64,000 nt of DNA, taken from positions 806,001 through 870,000 of the forward strand of contig NZ_JAGSYE010000001.1 in assembly GCF_025685565.1 (NCBI RefSeq), in the 5' to 3' direction. Every line of letters starts with the position of its first letter. Positions within the stretch are counted from its first letter, which is position 1. The position numbers were made by a program, and so were the translations under genes. This DNA is from Granulicella aggregans (lineage in GTDB: Bacteria > Acidobacteriota > Terriglobia > Terriglobales > Acidobacteriaceae). Shown one piece after another: positions 46,429 to 55,025 of this stretch. A model generated the notes under the pieces. It was given only the letters and a program-made list of their open reading frames with translations. It was not told the origin of the DNA and did not search any database.

Positions 46429-48114
46429 ATGATGCAGACTTCGCCCATGCAAAGACTGTGGGTGGGAGCGGTGCTGAGTGTCGCGGCTGTATGTACGGCC
46501 GCGGCGCAAGTGGGAACAACAGGCGAGCCGATAAAGATTACGGTCCATGCCGGCGAGCGTACCGGAAAGTATTCACCCGACTGGAACTACTTTGGAGCGG
46601 ATGAGCCGAACTACATCACCGCACCGAACGGGAAGAAGCTGCTGCGCGAGCTCCACGATCTGAGCCCCGTGCCGGTCTACTTCCGGCCGCATAACCTGTT
46701 GACGACGGGTGACGGCACCGGCTCGCTCAAGTGGGGATCGACGAACGCCTATCGCGAGGATGCCGACGGCAAGGCCATCTACGACTGGACGATCACCGAC
46801 AGGATCTTCGACTCGTTGAAAGACGCGGGCATCAGGCCACTTGTCGAGGTAGGCTTCATGCCCGAGGCCATGTCGACGCACCCGCAGCCTTACCGGCATG
46901 ACTTTCCTAAGGGTGACGTCTTCACCGGATGGAGCTATCCGCCAAAGGACTACGACAAGTGGGGGGCTCTGGTCGAAGCCTATGCGACGCATCTCAAGTC
47001 GCGCTACGGCGCGGATACGAACACCTGGCTGTGGGAGGTCTGGAACGAACCGGACATCGACTACTGGCACGGCACGCCGGAGGAGTACGACCGGCTCTAC
47101 GACGTCACCACGGCTGCAATTCGCAAAGTCATCCCAGCGGCCAAGGTAGGCGGCCCTTCAGCAACGGGGATCAATGAGGGCAAGTCCGAGCACATGCTCC
47201 GCCAGTTTCTCGAGCACTGCGAATCCGGCAAGAACGCGGCTACTGGTGGCGTAGGCGCGCCGCTTGACTTCATCAGCTACCACCCCAAGGGTTCCCCAAA
47301 GGTCGTCGACGGCCACGTCGAGATGGCACTGGGACGCCAGCTCGCCTCGGTCGAGCGCGGAATGAAAGTGATCGCATCCTATCCGAAGTGGAAGCAGACG
47401 CCGATCCTCATGACCGAAATCGACCCCGAAGGCTGCGCGGCCTGCAAGGGCCCGCAGAACGGCTATCGCAACGGGCCACTCTACGGGGTCAGCGTCGCCG
47501 AGGCGATGGCTCGCAGCTATGAGCTGGCGAAGATCTACGGCGTCAATCTCCAGGGCGGTGTCACCTGGGCGTTCGAATTCGAGGACCAGCCTTACTTCGC
47601 CGGCTTTCGCGAGCTGGCGACCAACGGGATCGACAAAGCAGTCCTGAATGTCTTTCGCATGTACGGCAAGCTGGGCGGCGACTGGGTAAAGACCGAAAGC
47701 TCCGGTGAGCTGGGCGTCGAGGAGATCATTCGCGACGGAGTCCGCGCGAAAGACGACGTAGGTGCCATCGCGACGCGCCGTGCACGCGAGGTCGATGTCA
47801 TGCTGTGGAACTACTCCGATGAGGACGTAACCGCAGCGCCTGCTGCGATCAGGATGCAAATCGATGGTCTCTCGAAGGGAGCCGTGCAGGTAGAAGAGTT
47901 CCGCATGGACGAGAACCACTCAAACGCCTACGGCATCTGGAAGCGAATGGGATCGCCTGCGCGACCGACAGCCGCCGAGCAGGGCGAGCTGGAACAGGCA
48001 GGGAAGTTGGATTCCTCAGAACCGGGAAGATCGGTAGCCGTGAAACACGGCACGGCCGATCTATTGACGTCACTACCAAGACAGGGTGTTGTGTTGATAA
48101 AGCTTCAATGGTGA
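46429..48114 (+). CDS. Glycoside hydrolase family 39-like (beta-xylosidase type)
   Basis: An about 561-residue secreted protein. A signal peptide follows MQRLWVGAVLSVAAVCTAAA. The TIM barrel of clan GH-A is clear: acid/base Glu in WEVWNEPDIDYW near residue 205, and nucleophile Glu in ILMTEIDPEG near 325. VYFRPHNLLTTGDG and LVEVGFMPEAMST are typical GH39 beta-xylosidase segments. It would act on xylan-derived or related oligosaccharides in the periplasm. The start could be ATG 46429, 46432 or 46447 or TTG 46417; none has a good ribosome site. Confidence 0.88.
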   Translation: MMQTSPMQRLWVGAVLSVAAVCTAAAQVGTTGEPIKITVHAGERTGKYSPDWNYFGADEPNYITAPNGKKLLRELHDLSPVPVYFRPHNLLTTGDGTGSLKWGSTNAYREDADGKAIYDWTITDRIFDSLKDAGIRPLVEVGFMPEAMSTHPQPYRHDFPKGDVFTGWSYPPKDYDKWGALVEAYATHLKSRYGADTNTWLWEVWNEPDIDYWHGTPEEYDRLYDVTTAAIRKVIPAAKVGGPSATGINEGKSEHMLRQFLEHCESGKNAATGGVGAPLDFISYHPKGSPKVVDGHVEMALGRQLASVERGMKVIASYPKWKQTPILMTEIDPEGCAACKGPQNGYRNGPLYGVSVAEAMARSYELAKIYGVNLQGGVTWAFEFEDQPYFAGFRELATNGIDKAVLNVFRMYGKLGGDWVKTESSGELGVEEIIRDGVRAKDDVGAIATRRAREVDVMLWNYSDEDVTAAPAAIRMQIDGLSKGAVQVEEFRMDENHSNAYGIWKRMGSPARPTAAEQGELEQAGKLDSSEPGRSVAVKHGTADLLTSLPRQGVVLIKLQW

Positions 48115-48262
48115 TGGCGCGTGCCATGCAGATGAAGCCAAGGTGTTATTCCTGGCCCGTTCGTCACTGTCGTATAAAGAGCCAGACAGTCAGAGATGCC
48201 GAGGGGGAGCGAGGCCGTGGCCGGTCGGTTCCGTGCGACTGAAGAATAGGATTCCTCCTCCC

Positions 48263-50200
48263 ATGCCATTGTCACAATACAGGAGCATAGCGAAAGCGAT
48301 GGCGATCTCCGCCGATCCGATCGAGAAGAGGCCTCGCACTCTCCAGGATGCCCTCTTCGAGAGCGGCATCCCGCAGGCATGGCTGGGCACACTGGCGGCG
48401 ACGTTCCTCGGCCTGCTCGTGCTGGGCCATGTAGATCGCCCGAACCTGCTGTGGCCGGTCAGCGGCATAGCGCTGGCCCTGTGCCTGCCGCACTGGCAGA
48501 GGGGGTGGGGAAAACGGATACGGCTGCTGGTAGGCTCGGCGTCCGGCTTCTGGACTGCGGCGGTGATCCTCGGAATGCCCTGGCGACTGGCGGCGTTGCT
48601 CTCCATCTTGACCTGCATCGATATCGTCCTCGGTGGATGGGCGCTGAGCCCCGCGGTGAAGACCTTCGAAGACCTCAAGGACGAGCGCAATATCCTCACG
48701 TTCCTGCTTGCGGCGGTATTGATTCCGCTGGTGACCGGGTCGCTTGGTGCCTATCCGGTAGCGATCTTCCTCAAGCTGCCACCAAGTCAAACCCTGTTGA
48801 TGAACGTCATGGGGAACTCCCTGGGGATCGCGGCCTGCATGCCGCTGGTGCTGCTACTGCGCAGCGGAGACTGGCTGGGGCTCGACAAACTGCGCCGGGA
48901 CAATGAGAGGCAAGGCGGCCAGGAGCGGGACAAGCTAAGAATCGCTGCAGCGGCAACATTCTTCGTTGCTGTCTCGGTGTTCGTCTTCTGGCAGCAAACA
49001 AACCCGTTTCTGTTCATGGTCTTTCCGCCCATGATCCTCCTCATCCTCACGATGGGCCTCGAGGGTTCCGTCCTCTCGTCGGTGGCACTGTCGGTGATCG
49101 GCTGGTTCGGGACGATGCACGGCCATGGGCCGGTCATGCTGGCGAAGGGTACGCCGATGCACCAGTTCCTCATCTTCCAGGGATTCGTTTGGATCAGCCT
49201 GGCCACATCGCTGCCGGTCGGCGCTCTGATCGATGAACGCCGCCGTGCGGAGCACAGGGCAAAAGAGTCCGAGTCGATCTACCGTGTGCTGCTACAGAAT
49301 GCGGACGACCTCATCGTCCTTTCGTCCATCAATGGAGAAAGCCGCTATGTGTCGCCTGCGGTGACCCGGCTCTCGGGATGGACGCAGGAGGAGTACTTGG
49401 CGATGGACCGGTTCGACACCTTCCACGAAGAAGACCAGGAGATGGCCCGGGAGGCCGTGCAGAAAATTCGTGCCGGATCGGGAGAGCAGACGATTCAGTA
49501 TCGGATGCGCGAGAAATCAGGCGGCTGGAAGTGGGTGCGGGCGGTAGTGCGCGCGTATGGCGTCGAGGGCGAGGCGATCGCAGGCTATGTCGGCACCATC
49601 CGAGACATCTCCGGCGAGAAGCAGATTGAAGAGATCTGGAGCAGGGAACGGCAGGGCCTGGTAACGGAGAAGCGCCAGATGGCCGCCCTCGCCAGCACCG
49701 ACTCGCTCACCGGGTTGCTGAACCGCAGAGGCTTCGAGGAGCAGGTAGAAGTCCTGAAGCGACGCGGCAGCTTCCCCGTGTCCTTACTCATGGTCGACAT
49801 CGACCACTTCAAGCGCTACAACGACCGCTACGGACATCTCCAGGGAGATAGCTGCCTGACCCAGGTAGCCCAGGTGCTGCGCTCGCATGCGACCCGCACC
49901 AACGACATCGCAGCGCGACTCGGTGGAGAAGAGTTCACCGTAGTGCTGGTCGGTGCCGGGTTGCAGGATGCGCTGCGCGTATCTGAAGCCATGCTGTCGG
50001 TGCTACGGTCGGTGGGTATTGAGCACGGCGCAAGCCCATTCGGTGTAGTTACGATGAGCGTGGGAGCCGCAGTCCATGCGAGTGGAGATCTGGATATCGA
50101 GCAGCTCATGGCGCAAGCCGACAGCGCCCTTTACCTCAGCAAGCGGACTCGAAACCGGGTAACGGCATACTCGCAACAAGCGGAACTGGCGCGGGCGTAA
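48263..50200 (+). CDS. MASE1-PAS-GGDEF diguanylate cyclase
   Basis: A 645-residue membrane signalling protein. Residues about 30-320 contain eight or so hydrophobic segments of the MASE1 sensor type (RPNLLWPVSGIALALCLPHW is typical). A PAS domain follows (YRVLLQNADDLIVLSSINGE, GYVGTIRDISGEKQIE). The C-terminal GGDEF domain has DSLTGLLNRRGFEEQV, an active GGEEF motif in AARLGGEEFTVVLV and the inhibitory-site RxxD (RTND) five residues before it, so feedback-inhibited c-di-GMP synthesis is expected. ATG 48263 is chosen; ATG 48299, with AGGAG upstream, is an alternative. Confidence 0.92.
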   Translation: MPLSQYRSIAKAMAISADPIEKRPRTLQDALFESGIPQAWLGTLAATFLGLLVLGHVDRPNLLWPVSGIALALCLPHWQRGWGKRIRLLVGSASGFWTAAVILGMPWRLAALLSILTCIDIVLGGWALSPAVKTFEDLKDERNILTFLLAAVLIPLVTGSLGAYPVAIFLKLPPSQTLLMNVMGNSLGIAACMPLVLLLRSGDWLGLDKLRRDNERQGGQERDKLRIAAAATFFVAVSVFVFWQQTNPFLFMVFPPMILLILTMGLEGSVLSSVALSVIGWFGTMHGHGPVMLAKGTPMHQFLIFQGFVWISLATSLPVGALIDERRRAEHRAKESESIYRVLLQNADDLIVLSSINGESRYVSPAVTRLSGWTQEEYLAMDRFDTFHEEDQEMAREAVQKIRAGSGEQTIQYRMREKSGGWKWVRAVVRAYGVEGEAIAGYVGTIRDISGEKQIEEIWSRERQGLVTEKRQMAALASTDSLTGLLNRRGFEEQVEVLKRRGSFPVSLLMVDIDHFKRYNDRYGHLQGDSCLTQVAQVLRSHATRTNDIAARLGGEEFTVVLVGAGLQDALRVSEAMLSVLRSVGIEHGASPFGVVTMSVGAAVHASGDLDIEQLMAQADSALYLSKRTRNRVTAYSQQAELARA

Positions 50201-50229
50201 CTCGTTTCGTAGAGTGAATCCCACTCGTC

Positions 50230-50658
50230 TTATGCGGTGGTATTGACGACGTTCCCAGTGGAGCTCCCACCCTGGAGGAAGAAGCTGGCCAGGGTATTGA
50301 TCGCGCTGGTGGTGTCGCCGGACGAGATCGAACTCGAGAGCGAAGCGAAGAGTGTCTGCAGCGGCGTGGAGCTCGTACTGCTCGAGGTGCTCGATACCTC
50401 GAGGTCCTTCTCCAACTGGGTCAGGTCGGTCTGCGCGGCAGAGGTGTCATTTGCGGCCAGGTCTTTGAACAGCGTGGCCAGGTCGCTGCCCAAGCTGGTC
50501 AGACCCGAGGTAGAGGGTCCGCCCAGGGCGGCGGTGGTAATGGCGCCAATTGAGTTGGTCTCCGCTGTGTTGCTCGACGAGGCGACGTTCGCCACAAGCT
50601 GTGCGTTCACGCTCGATTGGAGAAGCGAGGAGTACGAGGAATCAATGGTGAGAGACAT
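50230..50658 (-). CDS. Small Ser/Thr-rich protein of unknown function
   Basis: A 142-residue protein, very rich in Ser, Thr, Ala and Leu (e.g. SSTSSSTSSTPLQTLFASLS). It has no signal peptide or membrane helix. The middle segment DLATLFKDLAANDTSAAQTD looks like an amphipathic helix pair. GGAG lies 7 nt upstream of the ATG. I recognise no domain; similar low-complexity proteins are, as I recall, common in this family of bacteria. Convergent with the GGDEF gene. Confidence 0.6.
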   Translation of the reverse strand: MSLTIDSSYSSLLQSSVNAQLVANVASSSNTAETNSIGAITTAALGGPSTSGLTSLGSDLATLFKDLAANDTSAAQTDLTQLEKDLEVSSTSSSTSSTPLQTLFASLSSSISSGDTTSAINTLASFFLQGGSSTGNVVNTTA

Positions 50659-50747
50659 AGGAGGGCTCCGAAATGGCTGACTAGGGAGGTATCGGCCCGA
50701 ATGGCAAAACCTTTAGCCGTACCTCCAAATGTGAAGGAATACCCAAT

Positions 50748-51010
50748 CTGCTTAAGGCCAAGCCTTCAGCCGTACCGTAACCTCTCCCATCGCCATCATT
50801 CTGAGCGAAGCGAAGAATCCCCGCATTTCGCCTTCGCCGTGGCCTGTTCTTCCCATCCCGCGCCAAATCAGATCGCGGCAAATCTACACCACGCAACCCT
50901 GAGACCCGACACCAGAACCTTCCTGTAAAACAGGGTCTTGCTTAAGGGCACGGCTTCAGCCGTGCCGTAACCGGCCGGTCTGCCATGCGGCTTTAGCCGC
51001 TGAGGTGTGC
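50748..51010. repeat. Family B half, family C remnant and full family B element
   Basis: 50748-50780: left half of family B with changes (CTTAAGGCCAAGCCTTCAGCC). 50796-50826: family C remnant (CATCATTCTGAGCGAAGCGA ... ATCCCCGCATT). 50938-51010: full family B (AAGGGCACGGCTTCAGCCG ... GCGGCTTTAGCCGCTGAGGT). The gap 50659-51034 holds nothing else. Confidence 0.75.
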
Positions 51011-51034
51011 TTTCGTTCCGTTCTCAACCAGCCT

Positions 51035-54000
51035 CTAGAACACGAGCTTCAACCCAAACTGGATCTGCCGCGAAGTCGTAGCGGTAGCCGTAATAACCCC
51101 CGCCGTAGGCGAGACGCTGGGAGCGGTGTAAGTGCCCGCCACAAGCGTCGGCGCAGAGGCAAACGTGATCGCGTTCGGAGTCGTAAAGTTCGTATGGTTC
51201 AGGACGTTGAAGAACTCCGACCGGAACTGCAGGTTATAGCGCTCACTGATGTGGGTCGACTTGAGCAGCGACAAGTCCAGCTCGGCAAGACCAGGGCCGG
51301 TGAGAGTGTCGCGGCCCAGGTTGCCAACCGCTCCGCCAGTGATGGCACCGGTCTTTGAAGAGAGCGTCGAAACGGGAGCAAGGAAGGCCGCAGGGTCGAA
51401 CCACTCGCCAACCTTCTTCGGATACAGATTGCCGTGGTAATCGGGGTTGATGTCCGGCCTCACCGGGTTCCTCGTGTCGCCTGATCCCGTTGGGTTATAG
51501 CCAAGCTGCGGGCTGAAAGGGAAGCCCGATTGCAGGTCGGCGATGGCACTCACCGTCCATCCCGATGCCGCCTTGTCCAGCGTCGGAGCAAGGTTCGAGG
51601 CAAACCGGTGGTTGCGGCCGAAGGGCAGATCATAGGTGCCGTTGATCGCGGCGATGTGGTTGATGTCCGTAGCAGCGCGCCCGTAGTCGAGGCTGGTCAG
51701 CGTAGGCACCGAGACATAGGCCGGCGTGTTGGCAGAGACGCTGGTGTTCCACGCCGAGCCATTGTCGAGATTTCGCGACCAGGTGTAAGTACCGCGGAAC
51801 TGCAGGCCGTTCGCGAAGCTGCGCTTCAGGTCGACTTCAAGAGCGTGATAGTTCGAGATGCCCGTCGAGAACCACGAAGTAGTGTTCGCGACCAGCGGAT
51901 TCGCCTTCGTAGTCGTCGGATAGAAGATCGTTCCTGCGGCCACTCCATTCGGGCAGGCAGCGTTGGGGCAGGTGACAAACGCAGGCTCGTTCTGGTCGCC
52001 GGAGAGCACCTGGTGATACCCATGCGATCCGATATAGCCCACAGTAAGCGACGTGTGAGCGGCCACCTTCTGCTCCACTCTCAAATTCCAATTCACCACG
52101 GCGGGCGTGTCGATATTGGGCTGCACGTTCGAAGGCGAGATGAGCGTGCTCGCACTGGGCTGCGAGGCGGCCGTGAAGTTCAACGACGAGACCGCAACGT
52201 TCGACTGCGACAGCGTGGTGTTGAACGGCGCGGACTGGTCTAGCCGGTAGTCGAGGTTATCGAGCAGCGAGTGGTGCAGCCCGAAGCCTGCCCGGATGGA
52301 GGTCTCGCCATTCTTGAACGGGTCCCACGCCAGGCCGACGCGGGGCTCAGGCAGAAACTTCGCGCGGTTGTCCGTCAACGCCGCAGAGCCCGTCGTCGGT
52401 GTGGTGTTGATGATGCCGTTGGTGAATCCGTAGACGCTCGCCCGCCCCTGCGACTCGTTGAAGCCGTTCGTGGACTCGAAGCGGATACCCGCGCGAAGCT
52501 CGAGGTTAGGCAACAGATGGACCGTGTCTTCGAGATAGCCCGCACCCATCCACGAGCGCCATCCAAGCTCCGTCGGGTTAGGAACGACCGTGAAGGTCTT
52601 CACCGTCCCTTGCAGGAACGTTGTGAGGCTTGCGAACGAAGCTTGGCCGTCCTGGTTCTGGGCCAGGTTGTCGTTTGACTGCAGCCGCTGAATCCATCCC
52701 CCTGCTTCAATCTGGTGCCGCCCAAGCGTGTAGTAGATGTGGTCGTCGAAGGTGAACAGGTTGCGCGTGGTCGCGTTGTCCGAGCCGACGTTCGCGCCGG
52801 CTCCCGTGATCTGCGATGACCCGTTCGAAGCGGTGCTGCCCGCGATCACAATCGCACCCACAGGCTTGCCCGCAACCCATCCGGGAACGTCCGCACCGCC
52901 AAGCGGCGTGGATGCGCCAAGGAAGAAAAAGCTCGCGCGCGAAAATCCGACGCGCGCCGTATTCAGCAGCCGTGGCGAAAAGACGTGCTGTTCCTGCACG
53001 CTCAGGACTTGCTCGCGGAGGTCTTCGTTGATGAGCGAGTACGGGTTCTGGGTCGGGGTGTTCGCCGTGGAATCGTCGATCGTGTACACCGCGAAGAGCA
53101 GATCGCTGGGTGTGATGTTGGCGTCGAAGCGGGCGGTGCCGAAGTCTTCGCGAATGTGCTGAATGGGACTCGAGAACGCCTGCGCGATGCCGGTAGGAAG
53201 ACCGCCCGAGGTAAGTTCAGGCCCGTTGGCGACGGGCCAAAGATCAAGCAGCGCGGCCACACCCGGCGCGACACCGACGTTCGTCAGCGCGCCCGTCTTG
53301 GCGTTCGGCACGAGTCCTTGGCGGGCGTTATTGTCAGGCACCAGCGTGACATCCGAGAGGCCAAGGTTCTGGCGGTAGCCCTCGTAGTTGCCAAAGAGAA
53401 ACAGCTTGTCGTGCTTGATCGGGCCGCCAAGCGATGCGCCGTAGTTGTTGCGCTGAAACTCAGGAAGCCTTCTCGCCCCATTCGCTTGATCAAAATAATT
53501 CCGCGCGTCCAGCGCCGAGTTGCGGATGAACTCGTACGCTCCGCCGTGGATCTTATTTGTGCCGCTGGCGGTTACGATTGAGATCTGCGCCCCCTGGCGC
53601 TTGCCGTAGCTGGCGGAGTATGTGTCGGAGACGACGTTGAACTCGCGCACCGCATCGACTCCCAATAGCTGCCCGCTGGTGCCGCCCGGGGTGACGTTGA
53701 TCAGCGAAGCTCCGGTGTACTCAATACCGTTGAGCAGGAAGAGATTGTCCTGCGGACGCCGTCCCGAGATGGCGAACATATTGCCCACCGACGAGTTCGA
53801 AGTGCCGATCGATCCCGACCGCTGGCCGGTGTAGTTCACGGTAGCCGGGTTCAGCGTGATGAGCTGGTCGTAGCTGCGACCGTTCAGCGGAAGCTGCTTC
53901 ACCTGGCGCTCATCGACCAGGCCGGAGGTCTGCTCGGTGCTGGTGTTGACCGTCGTGCCTGCGGCGTCGACACTTATGTTTTCCGAAGCTCCGGCGGGCC

Positions 54001-54328
54001 GAAGGGTGAGGTCAAGGGTAGTGCTTTGGCCGACGACCAGCTCGACGTGTTTGCGATGTTCATCGGCAAATCCTGCGTCGGTAACGGTGATCTCGTAGCT
54101 GCCGATGGCCAGCGACGGTGCCGCATACCGGCCGTCCGCTCCGGTAAGCAGACGGCGCTCGGTGCCGGTCTCTTCGTTGTGAATCACAACCGTCGCTGCG
54201 GCGATGCGCGAGCCGGTCGAATCAGACACGGTGCCTGAGATCGAGCCTCCCACCACCTGGGCGTGCAGAGGGGCGCATATAGCGGCAGGCGAGAGAAGCA
54301 GTGCGAACAGTGCGGTGCGGGTATTCAA
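51035..54328 (-). CDS. TonB-dependent receptor, Oar-like, with carboxypeptidase-regulatory domain
   Basis: A 1097-residue outer-membrane receptor from TTG 54328, which has CAGGAG 6-7 nt upstream; the signal peptide (LLLSPAAICAPLHAQ) begins just after it, while the frame start at 54409 would add 27 polar residues. Domains: carboxypeptidase-regulatory fold (about 25-110; GGSISGTVSDSTGSRIAAAT), plug (SGLVDERQVKQLPLNGRSYD, RRPQDNLFLLNGIEYTGA), then the beta-barrel, ending RQIQFGLKLVF with terminal Phe. Members import large substrates using TonB energy. A Cys-rich leader ORF and a terminator-like hairpin lie upstream, suggesting cysteine-dependent control and a sulfur-containing substrate (inference). 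Confidence 0.92.
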   Translation of the reverse strand: MNTRTALFALLLSPAAICAPLHAQVVGGSISGTVSDSTGSRIAAATVVIHNEETGTERRLLTGADGRYAAPSLAIGSYEITVTDAGFADEHRKHVELVVGQSTTLDLTLRPAGASENISVDAAGTTVNTSTEQTSGLVDERQVKQLPLNGRSYDQLITLNPATVNYTGQRSGSIGTSNSSVGNMFAISGRRPQDNLFLLNGIEYTGASLINVTPGGTSGQLLGVDAVREFNVVSDTYSASYGKRQGAQISIVTASGTNKIHGGAYEFIRNSALDARNYFDQANGARRLPEFQRNNYGASLGGPIKHDKLFLFGNYEGYRQNLGLSDVTLVPDNNARQGLVPNAKTGALTNVGVAPGVAALLDLWPVANGPELTSGGLPTGIAQAFSSPIQHIREDFGTARFDANITPSDLLFAVYTIDDSTANTPTQNPYSLINEDLREQVLSVQEQHVFSPRLLNTARVGFSRASFFFLGASTPLGGADVPGWVAGKPVGAIVIAGSTASNGSSQITGAGANVGSDNATTRNLFTFDDHIYYTLGRHQIEAGGWIQRLQSNDNLAQNQDGQASFASLTTFLQGTVKTFTVVPNPTELGWRSWMGAGYLEDTVHLLPNLELRAGIRFESTNGFNESQGRASVYGFTNGIINTTPTTGSAALTDNRAKFLPEPRVGLAWDPFKNGETSIRAGFGLHHSLLDNLDYRLDQSAPFNTTLSQSNVAVSSLNFTAASQPSASTLISPSNVQPNIDTPAVVNWNLRVEQKVAAHTSLTVGYIGSHGYHQVLSGDQNEPAFVTCPNAACPNGVAAGTIFYPTTTKANPLVANTTSWFSTGISNYHALEVDLKRSFANGLQFRGTYTWSRNLDNGSAWNTSVSANTPAYVSVPTLTSLDYGRAATDINHIAAINGTYDLPFGRNHRFASNLAPTLDKAASGWTVSAIADLQSGFPFSPQLGYNPTGSGDTRNPVRPDINPDYHGNLYPKKVGEWFDPAAFLAPVSTLSSKTGAITGGAVGNLGRDTLTGPGLAELDLSLLKSTHISERYNLQFRSEFFNVLNHTNFTTPNAITFASAPTLVAGTYTAPSVSPTAGVITATATTSRQIQFGLKLVF

Positions 54329-54393
54329 TGTGGACTCCTGAGAGGGTGCGATCTGGCCGGTGCTTCTCTCAGGCGGTTGATGGGGAATTAAAT

Positions 54394-54436
54394 CAGAAAA
54401 CCCACGCATCGCCTGAGGTGGCGGCTGCGTGGGTTT
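54394..54436 (-). terminator. Leader terminator (attenuator) of the TonB receptor gene
   Basis: On the minus strand AAACCCACGCA (54426-54436) pairs with TGCGTGGGTTT (54398-54408), an 11-bp stem, enclosing a second CGCC/GGCG stem. A short T-rich stretch (TTTTCTG) follows. It lies between the Cys-rich leader ORF and the receptor start 70 nt downstream, where a terminator would prevent expression. Its CCCACGC/GCGTGGG arms match the terminator before cysD. Confidence 0.7.
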
Positions 54437-54501
54437 GTATGTTTCCTAAGCTTATGGCTTCGCTATCTTTCTGGATAAAGCGCGAAGCGGGAGAGCAGGA
54501 T

Positions 54502-54582
54502 TCAGACCGACGCGGCCACTGAGCTGTCGCAACAGAAGCGACAGGAGTGACAACACAGGGCGACGGTAGAGCGAATGTGCAT
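54502..54582 (-). CDS. Cys-rich leader peptide upstream of the TonB receptor
   Basis: A 26-residue ORF, ATG 54582 to TGA 54502. Five cysteines (C10, C11, C14, C17, C18) sit in the segment LCCHSCRFCCD, encoded by TGT or TGC codons clustered within 27 nt. There is no Shine-Dalgarno sequence; a promoter-like pair ends 9 nt before the ATG, so the transcript would begin at or almost at the start codon. It is followed by hairpins and the leader terminator, then the receptor gene. This is the layout of a leader peptide that senses cysteinyl-tRNA supply by ribosome stalling. A second, independent example lies before cysD. Confidence 0.78.
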   Translation of the reverse strand: MHIRSTVALCCHSCRFCCDSSVAASV

Positions 54583-54591
54583 GCTTTTTTG

Positions 54592-54620
54592 AGCGTAACG
54601 GGGATTTGATCCGGGGTCAA
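54592..54620 (-). promoter_or_regulatory. Probable promoter of the leader-receptor transcript
   Basis: On the minus strand TTGACC (54615-54620), 17-nt spacer, TACGCT (54592-54597), then 9 nt to the leader ATG. Spacing is ideal for a sigma-70 type promoter and puts the start site near the ATG. Confidence 0.5.
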
Positions 54621-54738
54621 ATTCTGAAGCTGGGAGTCTATGAGCTTGTTGAAGGCTCAAGGGCAGGAGCTTGCTCATAAGCCCCGTGGGAGCGTGTTTG
54701 TAAGTTCGGGGCGTCAGGGAGCGTGTTGCAATCCCGGT

Positions 54739-54772
54739 TGTGCTTAAGGGCACGGCTTCAGCCGCTAAGGGA
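54739..54772. repeat. Collapsed family B element
   Basis: TGCTTAAGGGCACGGCTTCA joined directly to GCCGCTAAGGGAC; the right half of the first hairpin, the spacer and the left arm of the second have been deleted, probably by recombination between the similar CTTCAGCC/CTTTAGCC cores. Confidence 0.7.
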
Positions 54773-54835
54773 CGCTTTTGTTCTGTCTCTAAGTCTTTCA
54801 ATGACTCTTTATGTCCTGATTGCAATACCCGGCCT

Positions 54836-54906
54836 TGCTTAAGGGCACGGCTTCAGCAGTGCCCTTACCGACCGATTCGCCATGCGGCTTTAGCCGCTGA
54901 GGTACA
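54836..54906. repeat. Family B element
   Basis: TTGCTTAAGGGCACGGCTTC, a mutated arm (AGCAGTGCCC), spacer and GCGGCTTTAGCCGCTGAGGTAC. It lies 120 bp upstream of the VWFA gene. Confidence 0.8.
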
Positions 54907-55025
54907 GCTTTCCTTCCGTCTCTACCTCTTCCGGCAAGCTTTTTCAGTCTCAATCCCGCAGAATGTGAAGCAGTGACAGGCCACACGGCATCCTATAGAC
55001 AGGGACAGGGAAAGCAGGAAAAGTG

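Larger units (their letters stand above)
54329..55025. other. Divergent regulatory region between receptor and VWFA gene
   Basis: About 700 bp. The left half is the receptor's leader: terminator-like hairpin, Cys-rich leader ORF and a promoter (listed separately). Two further stems lie in the leader: GCTTCGC...GCGAAGC with an inner TATC/GATA (54457-54487) and CTGTCGC-AACAGAA-GCGACAG (54525-54545). The right half holds two family B copies. Confidence 0.7.

Noticed and set aside
48143..48262. N-terminal extension of the GGDEF protein
   Set aside because: The first 40 codons of the frame are Arg/Pro-rich and precede the conserved MASE1 region; later ATGs fit better.
54394..54620. Metabolite riboswitch (SAM or cobalamin type) before the TonB receptor
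   Set aside because: The stems do not fit the conserved cores as I know them, and the Cys-rich ORF with terminator explains the region better.
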